Assembly (NCBI RefSeq): GCF_900102855.1
Contig: NZ_FMWD01000002.1
Location: 186,001 to 250,000, forward strand
Reading direction: 5' to 3'
Source: Thiohalomonas denitrificans
GTDB taxonomy: Bacteria; Pseudomonadota; Gammaproteobacteria; Thiohalomonadales; Thiohalomonadaceae
DNA: 64,000 nt
Shown here one piece after another: positions 9,004 to 16,750 of the stretch; within the stretch, counting starts at the first letter, position 1, and every line of letters starts with the position of its first letter. The position numbers and the translations under genes are program-made. The notes beneath the pieces are model-generated. The model was not told where the DNA came from. It did not search any database and saw only the letters and a list, made by a program, of their open reading frames with translations.

Positions 9004-9330
9004 CTAATGTCTAATGGAGGGTCCAGGTCTTTCCTTTTGCATTCCTTGCCGATTTATTATCCGACGGATATAGGAGTAGTGCAGCCCGAAATGCTCCCCG
9101 ATTTCCTTAAGGCTGTATCCGCCACTCGCGTAAGCAGCCGCTATAGCGGAACCTCGGTCGGGAAACTTCCTGGCGTAATGGCGCAGCGATTTGGGCGGCG
9201 CACGGCACTGCTTCTGTGGGATTTCGCTCAAGTCCTTGTTGCCTGCATTTTCTCCACGAACGTCTCGGAGCCCAAATAGACCTGGCCCTTGAGTTGCTCC
9301 CAGGGACTCGGCTGGTAGACCCTCTTTTGC
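9004..9330 (-). pseudogene. Remnant of a REP-associated transposase, C-terminal piece with a frameshift
   Basis: Two minus-strand frames together resemble the C-terminal third of a REP-associated transposase. SPWEQLKGQVYLGSETFVEKM (9330-9240) continues after a frameshift into IAAAYASGGYSLKEIGEHFG, then a helix-turn-helix-like LHYSYIRRII (about 9090-9030). No N-terminal catalytic domain is present beside it. Together with the piece at 6887 it marks this segment as a decayed mobile-element zone. Orientation and order rule out a single element split by the BCCT gene. Confidence 0.6.
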
Positions 9331-9442
9331 TGCGCGAGTCTACCTGCGCCGTGGAAAAACGGCATAGGTTTCCTATTATTCACTACCCGCAAGAGGGATG
9401 GCCTGACCTTGTCCTCTAGATGCCCCTCCTGCTGGAACCCGA

Positions 9443-9491
9443 TTGACAGAATAATTTTACGCTTTATGATCATGTTCAGTGAACATGTTCA
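9443..9491 (+). promoter_or_regulatory. Promoter with overlapping palindromic operator for the TetR operon
   Basis: TTGACA (9443-9448), a 16-base spacer and TATGAT (9465-9470) form a near-consensus sigma70 promoter. Directly after it, CATGTTCA-G-TGAACATG (9471-9487) is a perfect palindrome. It overlaps a second perfect one, TGAACATGTTCA (9480-9491). The operator would cover the transcription start, as expected for autorepression by the TetR protein encoded 7 bases further on. Confidence 0.75.
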
Positions 9492-9497
9492 GGTGCT

Positions 9498-10103
9498 ATG
9501 AAACGAAAACAGCAGATGACCCAAACCCGGCAAGCAATCCTTTCGGCAGCCAAACAGCTGTTCGCCGAAAAAGGATTCGAGGGGACCACGATAAGAGCGG
9601 TAGCCGTGCGAGCCGGCGTGGGCACGGGAACCGTCAATCTTCATTTCCCGGACAAGATCTCACTGCTGGGCGAAGCGATTTACGAAGATATCGAAGCGAT
9701 TCTCCAGAGGCATTCGCTTCCCGAGGGGGCTCCGCTGGATGTACGGCTGGGCGAGCTGGTTCGTCCGCTGTTTGAATACTACGCCCGACAGCCTGCATTG
9801 AGCCGTGTGCTGGTCAAGGAGTCGCTCATGATGAGAGGCCAATGGGGCCAGCGCTTCGACCAGCAGCTACAGACGTTTACCGGGTCGATGAAGCGGGAGC
9901 TTTTGGCCGCACAGGGGTGTGGAGAGCTCGATCCGGGGTATCCGGTCTCCACCCTGATTGAGGCTCTGTTGGCCTATTACATCGCGCTCGTTATCGAAGG
10001 GCTGCGCTCCGAAAAGCCCGAACCCGCAGAGCTGGTGAAACGCTTTCGACGCCTTGTCAGCCTGCACACTGTCGTGGGCCCAAAGGACAATAAAGGGAAA
10101 TGA
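9498..10103 (+). CDS. TetR-family transcriptional regulator
   Basis: 201 residues. The N-terminal helix-turn-helix spans about 9-58 (RQAILSAAKQLFAEKGFEGTTIRAVAVRAGVGTGTVNLHF, here read as two halves), the standard TetR pattern with Leu-His in place of the usual Tyr. The ligand-binding C-terminus is not assignable. It overlaps the following methyltransferase gene by 4 bases (ATGA), so the pair is an operon. A strong promoter overlapped by perfect palindromes just upstream indicates autorepression. The inducer is unknown. The methyltransferase suggests a small hydrophobic or toxic compound. Confidence 0.9.
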   Translation: MKRKQQMTQTRQAILSAAKQLFAEKGFEGTTIRAVAVRAGVGTGTVNLHFPDKISLLGEAIYEDIEAILQRHSLPEGAPLDVRLGELVRPLFEYYARQPALSRVLVKESLMMRGQWGQRFDQQLQTFTGSMKRELLAAQGCGELDPGYPVSTLIEALLAYYIALVIEGLRSEKPEPAELVKRFRRLVSLHTVVGPKDNKGK

Positions 10104-10831
10104 CCGCAACCGCCTTTATTCGACCGGAAATCCGCTTCCAGCGGCTTGAGGACGGCATCGTCACCGTACTGCCCGAGGATCTTCGCGATCATCCGTACGA
10201 CCGGATCGCTCGACTCTACGACCGGGTCGTAGGTAACCCGCTTTACAACCGGTTTGCCTGGGGAAACTGGCCCCGCGCCTACGCCTCGGCAGCCCGGTAC
10301 GCCCTAAAGGAATCCCACGGTCCGTTCCTGGATGCCGGCTGTGGCAGCCTGGTTTTCACCGCGCCCGTCTATGCGACCGTCACCGACCGCCCGCTGGTAC
10401 TCCTGGACCGCTCTCTGGCCATGCTCCGCCAGGCCCGTGAACGGCTCATCCGGCAGTTCGGCAAAATACCTGACCATATCCTGCTCATCCAGGCCGATAT
10501 ATTTGACCTGCCGTTCCGCAATTCCAGCTTCGGCGCAGCCGCGGCCTGGGGCATGCTTCATCTGTTCGATGAGGTTTCGGCGGTTGCCACCGAACTGTTA
10601 CGCGTATCCCCGCAGGCCTGGTTTACATCTCTGGTCTTGGCGAATCGAAGAGGCGATCGTCTGTTACAGGCGCTCCACCGCAAGGGTGAGGCCGCCTTAC
10701 CTCGTACCGCGCCCGAACTAAGTCGACTGATCGAGAAAGTGGCCAGGGTCTCGGACTTGCGACTACATGGCAACATGGCCTATGGCCGGTTTGCCGGTGT
10801 GGAACGAGCAACCGGCAACGCGGCCACATAG
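10100..10831 (+). CDS. Class I SAM-dependent methyltransferase
   Basis: 243 residues. Motif I is FLDAGCGSLVFT (about 76-87), with an acidic residue after the second strand (LLDRS, about 100). IQADIFDLPFRNSSFGAAAAW provides motifs III and IV. The fold matches the UbiE/Methyltransf_11 group. It is translationally coupled to the TetR gene (4-base overlap), which suggests substrate-induced expression. No membrane segment is visible. The substrate cannot be inferred. Confidence 0.8.
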   Translation: MTATAFIRPEIRFQRLEDGIVTVLPEDLRDHPYDRIARLYDRVVGNPLYNRFAWGNWPRAYASAARYALKESHGPFLDAGCGSLVFTAPVYATVTDRPLVLLDRSLAMLRQARERLIRQFGKIPDHILLIQADIFDLPFRNSSFGAAAAWGMLHLFDEVSAVATELLRVSPQAWFTSLVLANRRGDRLLQALHRKGEAALPRTAPELSRLIEKVARVSDLRLHGNMAYGRFAGVERATGNAAT

Positions 10832-11019
10832 CCTGTAAACCGCCAGGGACAATATACCGTTCGAGTCCCGTCACCGGGCGAGAGCGAATAAGGCGGCTAA
10901 TGGATGACCGGGCGCACAAATATAATAGGAAAGACCGAACTTTTGTCCTTTTTTCTGCGAAGACGGATGCAAGAGAAAAGACTGACACTTCTGCTATTTT
11001 GCCGTTAACCGAATAGGAC

Positions 11020-11625
11020 TCACTTCTGCTTTTTGGATGCGAGGTAATCTCCCAACTGAGAAGCAATCTTTTCGTAGAAAAAATCTCCCATGAGGGCATT
11101 ACTCAGATAGACATCCTTTCCCGAAACGAACAGCGGATACATCTTTAGGTAAGGGCCCGCCCCCCGGAGTTCATGCTCGACATAACTCAGCACAAAATCC
11201 CCGTAGTTAACCATGGCGACGAAGCTTGATGTCTTAATATTTTTATAAAGAGATCGATTCCTGTTGAACATCCTGGGATTACTGACCTGCTTCCGCATGG
11301 CCGACCGTTCGGACGGTTTCCACAGCGACAGAATCTGCTCTTCGGTCCCGGAGCGGTTGGTCTCGACAAGATTTATCACAAACATCTCTTCTCGCGTAGG
11401 TTCAGCGCCACGTTTCTGTAGCCGTTCGAAAGTTGCATTTCTCTGATAAAGCTTTCCTTGAAACGACAAAATGACAGGCTTTTCGTTGGTCTTGTCCGGG
11501 GCAAAGACTATTGTCTGTCCAGCGTACTGATCGGCATTGGTTTGCCCACTAACAAGTAGTAACGCAAAAGCAATCAGAACAATAAAAAATCCAAGGTATT
11601 TCCCTGTATTCACCATTTCTACCAT
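11020..11625 (-). CDS. Hypothetical exported protein
   Basis: 201 residues. A hydrophobic N-terminal segment (YLGFFIVLIAFALLLVSGQTNA) looks like a signal peptide or anchor, and the rest is soluble. ATG codons at 11625 and 11616 are both possible starts. No cysteine pairs or enzyme motifs are visible, and the family is not recognised. It lies on the same strand as the membrane gene at 11664 with a 38-base gap, so the two may be co-transcribed. Confidence 0.55.
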   Translation of the reverse strand: MVEMVNTGKYLGFFIVLIAFALLLVSGQTNADQYAGQTIVFAPDKTNEKPVILSFQGKLYQRNATFERLQKRGAEPTREEMFVINLVETNRSGTEEQILSLWKPSERSAMRKQVSNPRMFNRNRSLYKNIKTSSFVAMVNYGDFVLSYVEHELRGAGPYLKMYPLFVSGKDVYLSNALMGDFFYEKIASQLGDYLASKKQK

Positions 11626-11663
11626 GTAAGAGGAAAGGCTTTACCCTTCAGTTTGTTTTTACC

Positions 11664-12068
11664 TCAAGCAAGGGCACTCTTGCCGAGGCGTCGATACAGG
11701 AGTAACTGACTAGCAATCAGCGCCGGGAGCAAGGGTGCAAGGAACGCGGCGAGAAGTGACCAAATCCCAAGGTACTTATCAAGGTTGCTGCCTGTCATCA
11801 GAAATGAGATCGCCACGATGACTTCTATTCCACACACAGCAATGAGCCACATGCGTATTTTTGAGCTGCCCTCAATAACCTCTATCGGTGTCGGCCCCAC
11901 ACCCTCAAGGCTACGAATGCTCTGCCAATTTAATATGCCGTAAATCACAAGAGGTATAAACATGGCACGCGCAAGGGCAGGATGATCGACTAGAAGAAGG
12001 GCAATCGTAAGGAAGGTAAACAACACCCCCCATATCTCAATCAATTTACGTTGTTTTTTCGTCATCAT
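11664..12068 (-). CDS. Small four-helix membrane protein of unknown function
   Basis: 134 residues from ATG 12068 (MMTKKQRKLIEIW). An upstream in-frame ATG would add 38 polar residues and is less likely. Four predicted membrane helices: LFTFLTIALLLVD, MFIPLVIYGIL, MWLIAVCGIEVIVAISFLM, and a C-terminal LAAFLAPLLPALIASQLLL. There are no catalytic motifs. It is probably in one unit with the exported protein downstream. Confidence 0.5.
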   Translation of the reverse strand: MMTKKQRKLIEIWGVLFTFLTIALLLVDHPALARAMFIPLVIYGILNWQSIRSLEGVGPTPIEVIEGSSKIRMWLIAVCGIEVIVAISFLMTGSNLDKYLGIWSLLAAFLAPLLPALIASQLLLYRRLGKSALA

Positions 12069-12147
12069 GCTATAGCCAATGACTGGTTCACGGGTCGAAG
12101 TTGATCCCACGGCTAATTCGAGGCGATCAGCAAATCGATCGCAAAGG

Positions 12148-12507
12148 TCAGTCGCACGGGATGGGTATCTTCTTCCCTTCATCGCCCAAACAGACGAAAG
12201 TCACATGGGTGGAGAAGACATTCTCTTCCCGACCGGTCTCGATATCATCGGCGAAGACCTTTACCGTGTATCGAATGGAGGTACTCCCCTGCTCCGCCTT
12301 TTCGATGACGAAGCGGAGTATCGTCCCCTTGCTGACCCCCCTGCGAAACTCCACCCCATCCATACCGATGGTGACGAACTTACAGCCCGGGTGTTCCAGG
12401 CTGGCGGCTATCCACGCGTACTCGTCGACCCACTTGAGCATGTTGCCGCCGAAAAGATAGCCGTAGTGGTTAAGGTGTTCAGGCAGGACCAGTTTGTGTT
12501 GTTCCAT
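12148..12507 (-). CDS. Acyl-CoA thioesterase, hotdog fold (YciA-like)
   Basis: 119 residues from ATG 12507. A TTG at 12522 is an alternative start but has no better ribosome site. The sequence has the hotdog hallmarks: NHYGYLFGGNMLKWVDEYAWIAAS (long central helix; the GG and Asp are expected in the active site), then VTIGMDGVEFRRGVSKG on the beta-sheet and FVCLGDEGKKIPIP at the end. This matches the YciA/BACH-like acyl-CoA hydrolases, which cleave acyl-CoA thioesters in the cytoplasm. It is monocistronic as far as can be seen. Confidence 0.85.
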   Translation of the reverse strand: MEQHKLVLPEHLNHYGYLFGGNMLKWVDEYAWIAASLEHPGCKFVTIGMDGVEFRRGVSKGTILRFVIEKAEQGSTSIRYTVKVFADDIETGREENVFSTHVTFVCLGDEGKKIPIPCD

Positions 12508-12584
12508 GGCGGGTCCGGTCAATAAGATGGTTCATGATAAAACCAATGCGAAAACCGGCCCTTGGTATTTGCACGCTTCACCGC

Positions 12585-13073
12585 CTACTGGTCCCCGGTA
12601 TCCAGCAGACGTTCGAAACGCGCTTCTGAAAAGCCGTTCAGCCGCTGGCCACCCACCAGAAAGATCGGCACCCCCGCCCCGTTCATGCGACGGTAGTCCC
12701 GCTTGCCTCTTGCCGATTTCTCCACATCATACTCCGTGTACGAAATGCCGTTACGGCCAAGATAGGCACGCGCCTTTTTGCAGATACCGCACCATTCGGT
12801 TCCGTACATGACCACCTTTGGTTGACCTACAGCCTTCTCCGGCCTGGGGTCCGGCGACGAAGCCGGAACGGGTGGCGCACGGTAGCCGTTCAAAGGCCCG
12901 ACCTCCACTGCGCTTGCGCCGGGCCCGGGCTTGTCGCCGAAGTGGGTGACGCCATTGGCATCCGTCCAGCGGTAGAGGTTTCCGGCCCCGGCCGCACCGC
13001 TGGCCAGCAGCAACACCAATACCAGAACACCTCCGTTCGCGCCCGTCCGGCGCCTCGATAGCTTCCGATCCAT
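12585..13073 (-). CDS. Exported DUF4124-glutaredoxin fusion protein
   Basis: 162 residues from ATG 13073, which has a GGAGGAGTGA ribosome site. A signal peptide (about 15-30) leads into a DUF4124 motif (LYRWTDANGVTHFGDKPG, 33-50), a proline-rich linker, then a glutaredoxin domain with CGIC at 95-98 (VVMYGTEWCGICKKARAYL) and the cis-Pro loop GVPIF. It is probably a periplasmic thiol-disulfide protein. DUF4124 plus glutaredoxin fusions are common in gammaproteobacteria. A longer in-frame extension upstream lacks a signal and is not favoured. Confidence 0.8.
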   Translation of the reverse strand: MDRKLSRRRTGANGGVLVLVLLLASGAAGAGNLYRWTDANGVTHFGDKPGPGASAVEVGPLNGYRAPPVPASSPDPRPEKAVGQPKVVMYGTEWCGICKKARAYLGRNGISYTEYDVEKSARGKRDYRRMNGAGVPIFLVGGQRLNGFSEARFERLLDTGDQ

Positions 13074-13319
13074 CCCAGTCACTCCTCCCCCTCCGAAACT
13101 TCTTACCGGCTTATTTTTGCACCACCTGAAGCCGAGGAATCCCTCATGTTCTTCCATTATCATCGTCTTCCGCTCCAACCAGACGCGCGATGGCCCGTCC
13201 TTGCCAACTCCGTGGCCTTTCACTGTACTTCACCTTTTTCCTCGCGGCGAGCTTTGCGCAACTGTTGGGATCACCCCCAACCCGTGGCAAAGCTAAGTTC
13301 ACCTCCGTTCAGGAGCGCG

Positions 13320-13690
13320 CCGCGACGGCAAAACAGGCTGACCGTACGGACGACATCCCGTCACAACCGGCCCACCTTCTTCCCTTCGCCGGCAACGCGC
13401 GCGAGCCGATGCCCAGGGGCCTGCCCTTTCGGTTTACCGACTATCTGGACTTGGTGGGCTTCACCGGACGGCTCATCCGCGAGGGCAAGCGTGGCGCCAT
13501 CCCCGAGCACCTACCTTCTATCCTCCAGCGCCTGGCGATCGATCCCAAGCAGTGGGGCTATCTGACTACCCAGTTCGAGAGCCCTTTCAAGGGTCTCGTA
13601 GGTGCAATCCACGACCTCAAGAAAGCCTGCGAGCAACTCGGCTACCGACGAACGCCCGGTATTGGCGCCTGCCGAACGCTGTTGGCCTAA
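13320..13690 (+). pseudogene. C-terminal remnant of a Y1-type (IS200-like) transposase
   Basis: This region encodes LPFAGNAREPMPRGLPFRFTD, then YLDLVGFTGRLIREGKRGAIP, LQRLAIDPKQWGYL and RTPGIGACRTLLA. It resembles, from memory, the C-terminal domain of a widespread gammaproteobacterial transposase of about 320 residues. The N-terminal catalytic HUH domain is missing: the frame upstream of about 13320 has unrelated sequence. It abuts the low-coding border of the integron cassette array. Confidence 0.6.
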
Positions 13691-13917
13691 CGCTTTCCTT
13701 TCCGATCGCGCTATTGCGCTGCGGACGCCAGACCCGCGAACTACGAGCGCGCCGAGTTCGGACTATGGCGCCAGAAATCATCTAAGCATGTCCATATTTG
13801 CGCATGCCGTTACCGTAACTTAGGGAAAAACCGCAGCTCTGAGTAAAAAGGCTCGTCATCGCCACCGCGAAAGCTTTTCTCTTCGTCTCCTTACGTTGGG
13901 TGTCCATGTTCGTTCTG
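13691..13917. other. Non-coding border between transposase remnant and cassette array
   Basis: No convincing gene, although a short frame (13692-13823) exists. The sequence just after the transposase stop resembles the 3' border of an older cassette (GCCTAACG at 13685), but no full attC could be folded by eye. Confidence 0.3.
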
Positions 13918-13989
13918 GCTCTAACATCCAAGCTCACCCGGCGCGGGCCGCGTAGCGGCACGCAGTCGGGTGAAGCGCCGAGTTAGGGC
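13918..13989 (-). repeat. attC recombination site 1 (array end)
   Basis: On the minus strand it runs from GCCCTAAC to GTTAGAGC, with the imperfect palindrome CACCCGACTGCG / CGCCGGGTG between and the classical GAGCTTGGAT before the right core site. About 72 bases. It overlaps the stop of the 79-residue cassette gene. It is closely similar to attC site 8. Confidence 0.8.
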
Positions 13990-14228
13990 TATGAATTCTC
14001 ATCTCCATCGCCTACCAACCCCACTAAAATCAACGTTAAAGAAAGAAACATGTACGCCAAGCCCACGATCAACGCTTCCTGGCCGCGCAGGTAAAGATTC
14101 CACACGTGGAACTCGATCTCCCTGTCGAAAGCGGCTGGAGCGATAAACACCTTAAACGTTGCATACGCAAGCATGCCAACTCCAGCGAGGGTAAGCACAA
14201 CATGCTTGCCTGTATACTTCCTAGCCAT
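13989..14228 (-). CDS. Cassette gene: small two-helix membrane protein
   Basis: 79 residues with two hydrophobic helices (VVLTLAGVGMLAYATFKVFIA and EALIVGLAYMFLSLTLILVGL), probably an inner-membrane protein of unknown function. The stop codon TAG overlaps the attC core site, the usual arrangement for integron cassette genes. The start is ATG 14228, four bases from the previous attC, so there is little room for its own promoter. Expression probably depends on read-through. Confidence 0.55.
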   Translation of the reverse strand: MARKYTGKHVVLTLAGVGMLAYATFKVFIAPAAFDREIEFHVWNLYLRGQEALIVGLAYMFLSLTLILVGLVGDGDENS

Positions 14229-14231
14229 TGC

Positions 14232-14320
14232 GCCCTAACGCCTCCCATAACCCGCAGCCGAAAGCGGTGAGACGGACGAGCGTAGCTTTTGGCTGTCGGA
14301 GTTGATGGGCTTGTTAGAGC
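14232..14320 (-). repeat. attC recombination site 2
   Basis: Minus strand: GCTCTAAC to GTTAGGGC, about 89 bases, with complementary arms (CAACTCCGACAGCCAAAAGC against GCTTTCGGCTGCGGGTT). Confidence 0.8.
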
Positions 14321-14703
14321 ACATCTCTGTACCTCCAGCGAAACAGCAGAGCGGCCAAGGCCACTCCCGCGAATAAGCCGGCTCCCAAGGCCGCAAAAAA
14401 GACGCCCGAAGGCAGCCATCCGTATTTCAATGCCGACACTACAAGAGCGCTTAATCCTGCGCCGAGAACGCCGGAGGAAATTCCCTCAAATGCCTGGATC
14501 GCGACACGTGCTGGTTTGGGGTTTCTTCTTGCAATTTGCATCCCCAAGACAAGAAGCATCCCAACTATCGCCCCAATCAGCGCGAACGGAATCGCATTCC
14601 AATCTATCGGCGGCACGGCCGATCTGGCCGACTCCAACGCTGACGGGCCACCCACCAGGCCGAGAACGAAAATGGCGGTCAATATTAGCTTCCTACCCTT
14701 CAT
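14314..14703 (-). CDS. Cassette gene: small membrane protein
   Basis: 129 residues from ATG 14703 (MKGRKLILTAIFVLGLVGG). The open frame extends upstream through attC 3, but that part is site sequence. A hydrophobic N-terminus and at least three further helices (IPFALIGAIVGMLLVLGMQI, GVLGAGLSALVVSALKY, GVFFAALGAGLFAGVALAAL) mark it as an inner-membrane protein of unknown family. The stop TAA lies in the attC core. It has no relatives I can name. Confidence 0.5.
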   Translation of the reverse strand: MKGRKLILTAIFVLGLVGGPSALESARSAVPPIDWNAIPFALIGAIVGMLLVLGMQIARRNPKPARVAIQAFEGISSGVLGAGLSALVVSALKYGWLPSGVFFAALGAGLFAGVALAALLFRWRYRDVL

Positions 14704-14710
14704 GTTCTTT

Positions 14711-14770
14711 GCTCTAACGTCCCATTCAGCCGCCGCTTCCAGCGGTCGGTTGCAATGGTATGTTAGAAGC
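14711..14770 (-). repeat. attC recombination site 3
   Basis: Minus strand: CTTCTAAC to GTTAGAGC in 60 bases, the shortest of the array. The arms CAACCGACCGCTGG and AGCGGCGGCTGA are partly complementary. The upstream cassette gene reads into it, giving the C-terminal SNIPLQPTAG tail. Confidence 0.8.
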
Positions 14771-15166
14771 GTCCCCTCTGAACCTTGCATCCAACCGCGT
14801 GAGGTAGGCCATCGCGATGATGGCACCGTCGCATAACGAAACCACATCAGCTAATACCGTTTGGGCTGGACTTTGAATCAGCACGCCCGAAATCGCGGCA
14901 ACGACAAGGCTCGAAGCCGTAAGTACCACATAGAATGTCCGCGCTCCTTGGGCGAACTGCCACATCCCAATTGCCGCGATCAGCCAAAGCACCGGCAGCA
15001 TCCATAACAACGGCTCGGGCATTTGGAGCAATGACTCCGCACCGGTATGAACAACCGCATTGGCTACCTGCGGCGAGAACAACCAATGAGCGAAGTAGAA
15101 ACTACCCACCCAAACGAGGTACAAAACGAGCGAAATTACCAGCAGAGTACGAAACAGCTTTTCCAT
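14726..15166 (-). CDS. Cassette gene: four-helix membrane protein
   Basis: 146 residues. Helices: LFRTLLVISLVLYLVWVGSF, PLLWMLPVLWLIAAIGMWQF, FYVVLTASSLVVAAISGVLI, and a weaker fourth (VVSLCDGAIIAMAYLT). The last residues (SNIPLQPTAGSGG) are encoded by attC 3 and are typical of cassette genes without a stop before the recombination site. The family is unknown. Confidence 0.55.
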   Translation of the reverse strand: MEKLFRTLLVISLVLYLVWVGSFYFAHWLFSPQVANAVVHTGAESLLQMPEPLLWMLPVLWLIAAIGMWQFAQGARTFYVVLTASSLVVAAISGVLIQSPAQTVLADVVSLCDGAIIAMAYLTRLDARFRGDASNIPLQPTAGSGG

Positions 15167-15169
15167 AGC

Positions 15170-15260
15170 TTTTCACGCTGCCGGTAACCCGCGCCGCCAA
15201 TGAAGTTTTTCGAGTAATGCTACGTAACCTTCCGGCGTCGGGTTCACCGGTTTGTTATGC
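15170..15260 (-). repeat. attC recombination site 4
   Basis: Minus strand: GCATAAC through AAACCGGTGAACCCGA to GGCGGCGCGGGTTACCGG and a degenerate right core (GCGTGAAAA). Its inner arms match those of attC 9 closely, so the two cassettes may share an origin. The right core is poor, so recombination there may be impaired. Confidence 0.65.
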
Positions 15261-15792
15261 TCTTTTGGCATTGGCTATCTTCAATTTCTCGAACAGTTTT
15301 AGAAAACGTTTTTAGCAGCGCCCTATATTCATCCGAAGCTGCTATTTCAGACCGCATCAATTGGCGGAGGCCGTCCCCGTCTGGGTGCGGGGCGCGCCGT
15401 AGTGCGGCTTTCTGTAACTCGAGGAGTCGCGCATACCTTTGTTCATTCGCTGCCACCCTCTGCCGAAGAGACTCATCAAGGGCAAGCCAGTTATTGAGGG
15501 ACATTCCGATTCTCAGTCGCTCCAGCTCTTCTCGTGCCAAGAATTCCACGGCGATTTTCGCCCGTTCGATAGCTCTAAGTTGGTCACGCAAATATATTTC
15601 CGCGACTTCCTTGTACTCAGGCGCGACCCCAACGATAAGCTCTGTAACAGCCCTCTGCCATTTTTCCTTCGCCAGTGCATAGTTGCCGTACTTTCTAGCC
15701 AGACAGTCCGAAGATGTCTCTGAGGCAAAGGACACGATAGGTACTAGCAAGGCATATACCAGCACAGTCACTCGTCTCATTGGTCTTTCCAT
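15244..15792 (-). CDS. Cassette gene: exported helical protein of unknown function
   Basis: 182 residues from ATG 15792 (ATG 15780 also possible). A signal peptide (RRVTVLVYALLVPIVSFASE) leads into an almost fully helical, charged body with long Arg/Glu/Leu stretches. It could be a periplasmic coiled coil. A longer upstream open frame crosses attC 5 and is not used. The stop TGA lies inside attC 4. Confidence 0.5.
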   Translation of the reverse strand: MERPMRRVTVLVYALLVPIVSFASETSSDCLARKYGNYALAKEKWQRAVTELIVGVAPEYKEVAEIYLRDQLRAIERAKIAVEFLAREELERLRIGMSLNNWLALDESLRQRVAANEQRYARLLELQKAALRRAPHPDGDGLRQLMRSEIAASDEYRALLKTFSKTVREIEDSQCQKSITNR

Positions 15793-15795
15793 ATC

Positions 15796-15882
15796 GCATA
15801 ACGGTTTGCTCACGCGCGCCGCACGCCGAGCGTGTAAAAAAGCGCCGAAGCTTCCCGGCGTCGCGTGCAGCTCATTGTCAGG
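15796..15882 (-). repeat. attC recombination site 5
   Basis: Minus strand: CCTGACAAT to GTTATGC, with arms GCTGCACGCGACGCCGGG and CGGCGTGCGGCGCGCGTG. Both cores deviate from consensus (GAC in place of AAC in the left one). The next cassette gene reads into this site. Confidence 0.6.
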
Positions 15883-16313
15883 AGGCGGATTTCTGATGCA
15901 CTCGCGGGCTCCACTGTTTCCGAGCAAACCTCCCCTGCGCCACCGATGAAAAACAGCTTGAAGCTTCTGCCTTCTGGCAGTAGCGACTTTGCTGCTTTCT
16001 CCGAAAGCCAATAACCATCATGCGGTGCGGGCGACACCGACGCCACCGCGATAAGCAGCTGAATTTCCTCAATCTGATGTCCCATATCCGCGATATTTGA
16101 CAGTTGTTCTTTGAATTCCGGGGTTTCAGTCGATTCGGTTACAACAAGCATGAGAGCAGGCTCAGCGCCCGGGAATTTGTCGCGAATTTGGGAACCAAAA
16201 GTCTCCGTGGAATACTGATTGCCCCTGGCATCCCAAAACGGGAGTACCAAGGAGCCTTGCGCCACAGCTTTCCCGATAACCACCGCTCCGAGTAAAACCG
16301 CCAAGCGTTGCAT
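15810..16313 (-). CDS. Cassette gene: exported protein, possibly DUF4174-like
   Basis: 167 residues from ATG 16313, with a signal peptide ending about AVAQG (18-20). The body has a thioredoxin-like rhythm (QIEEIQLLIAVASVSPAP, FKLFFIGGAGEVCSE) that recalls DUF4174 proteins, which end in an IGKDGG segment. The resemblance is weak. The final about 24 residues (TMSCTRRREASALFYTLG...) are translated from attC 5. Confidence 0.45.
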   Translation of the reverse strand: MQRLAVLLGAVVIGKAVAQGSLVLPFWDARGNQYSTETFGSQIRDKFPGAEPALMLVVTESTETPEFKEQLSNIADMGHQIEEIQLLIAVASVSPAPHDGYWLSEKAAKSLLPEGRSFKLFFIGGAGEVCSETVEPASASEIRLLTMSCTRRREASALFYTLGVRRA

Positions 16314-16318
16314 CGAGC

Positions 16319-16396
16319 CTCCTAACGGCCAGCTTGAGGCGGCGATGGCAGCGCGACAGCGCTTCCCGAGGTCGCTCTCCAAGCTGTTGTTAGAAC
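16319..16396 (-). repeat. attC recombination site 6
   Basis: Minus strand: GTTCTAAC to GTTAGGAGG. The arms AGCTTGGAGAGCGACC and GCCGCCTCAAGCTGGCC pair partly, and the inner GCGCTGTCGCGC forms a small hairpin. Confidence 0.75.
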
Positions 16397-16398
16397 GG

Positions 16399-16668
16399 TC
16401 ATTTGGCTACTCCGGATGGTGCCAGAATTACCGGTACCACAATCCCCAAGACAATTACGAGCGCTACGTTCCGGAGGAATCCGCGGGGCCACCCAATAAT
16501 CCAGCACCCCGTTACCATGCTGGCAGCAACAGTGGACAACCAACCCGAGCTCTGGTATATGGCCACCACCCACAACTGATACGCCACGATCAATGGAACA
16601 ATTTTCAATCGTCCATAATGCTTTCTGACGTCCGCAGCTGCTTCCTGTTCTAGTTGCTTCAAGTCCAT
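16399..16668 (-). CDS. Cassette gene: small membrane protein (89 aa)
   Basis: The N-terminus is soluble and charged (MDLKQLEQEAAADVRKHYG), followed by three hydrophobic segments (IVPLIVAYQLWVVAIY, LSTVAASMVTGCWIIGW, VALVIVLGIVVPVILA). The stop TGA is 3 bases before attC 6. No family is recognised. The start ATG 16668 lies just past attC 7. Confidence 0.55.
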   Translation of the reverse strand: MDLKQLEQEAAADVRKHYGRLKIVPLIVAYQLWVVAIYQSSGWLSTVAASMVTGCWIIGWPRGFLRNVALVIVLGIVVPVILAPSGVAK

Positions 16669-16677
16669 TTTTTTGCC

Positions 16678-16750
16678 CTTCTAACGACTAAGCTCAGCTA
16701 AGAGGAGCCGCATCGCGGCGACGAATCGGCTGGAGCGCATTGCTATAACT
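16678..16750 (-). repeat. attC recombination site 7
   Basis: Minus strand: a degenerate left core (TATAGCAATGC), arms GCTCCAGCCGATTCGTCG and GATGCGGCTCC, and a canonical right end (GAGCTTAGTCGTTAGAAG). Confidence 0.65.

Noticed and set aside
6815-9330. One REP-type transposase split by insertion of the BCCT gene
   Set aside because: Both pieces are on the minus strand, but the C-terminal piece lies upstream of the N-terminal one, the wrong order for a simple split.
10850-10885. tRNA-like T-loop sequence GTTCGAGTCCC
   Set aside because: The flanking bases do not pair as a T stem, and no acceptor, D or anticodon arm could be found.
13691-13917. A tenth cassette beyond attC 1
   Set aside because: A possible GCCTAAC core is present, but no paired arms or convincing gene could be made out.
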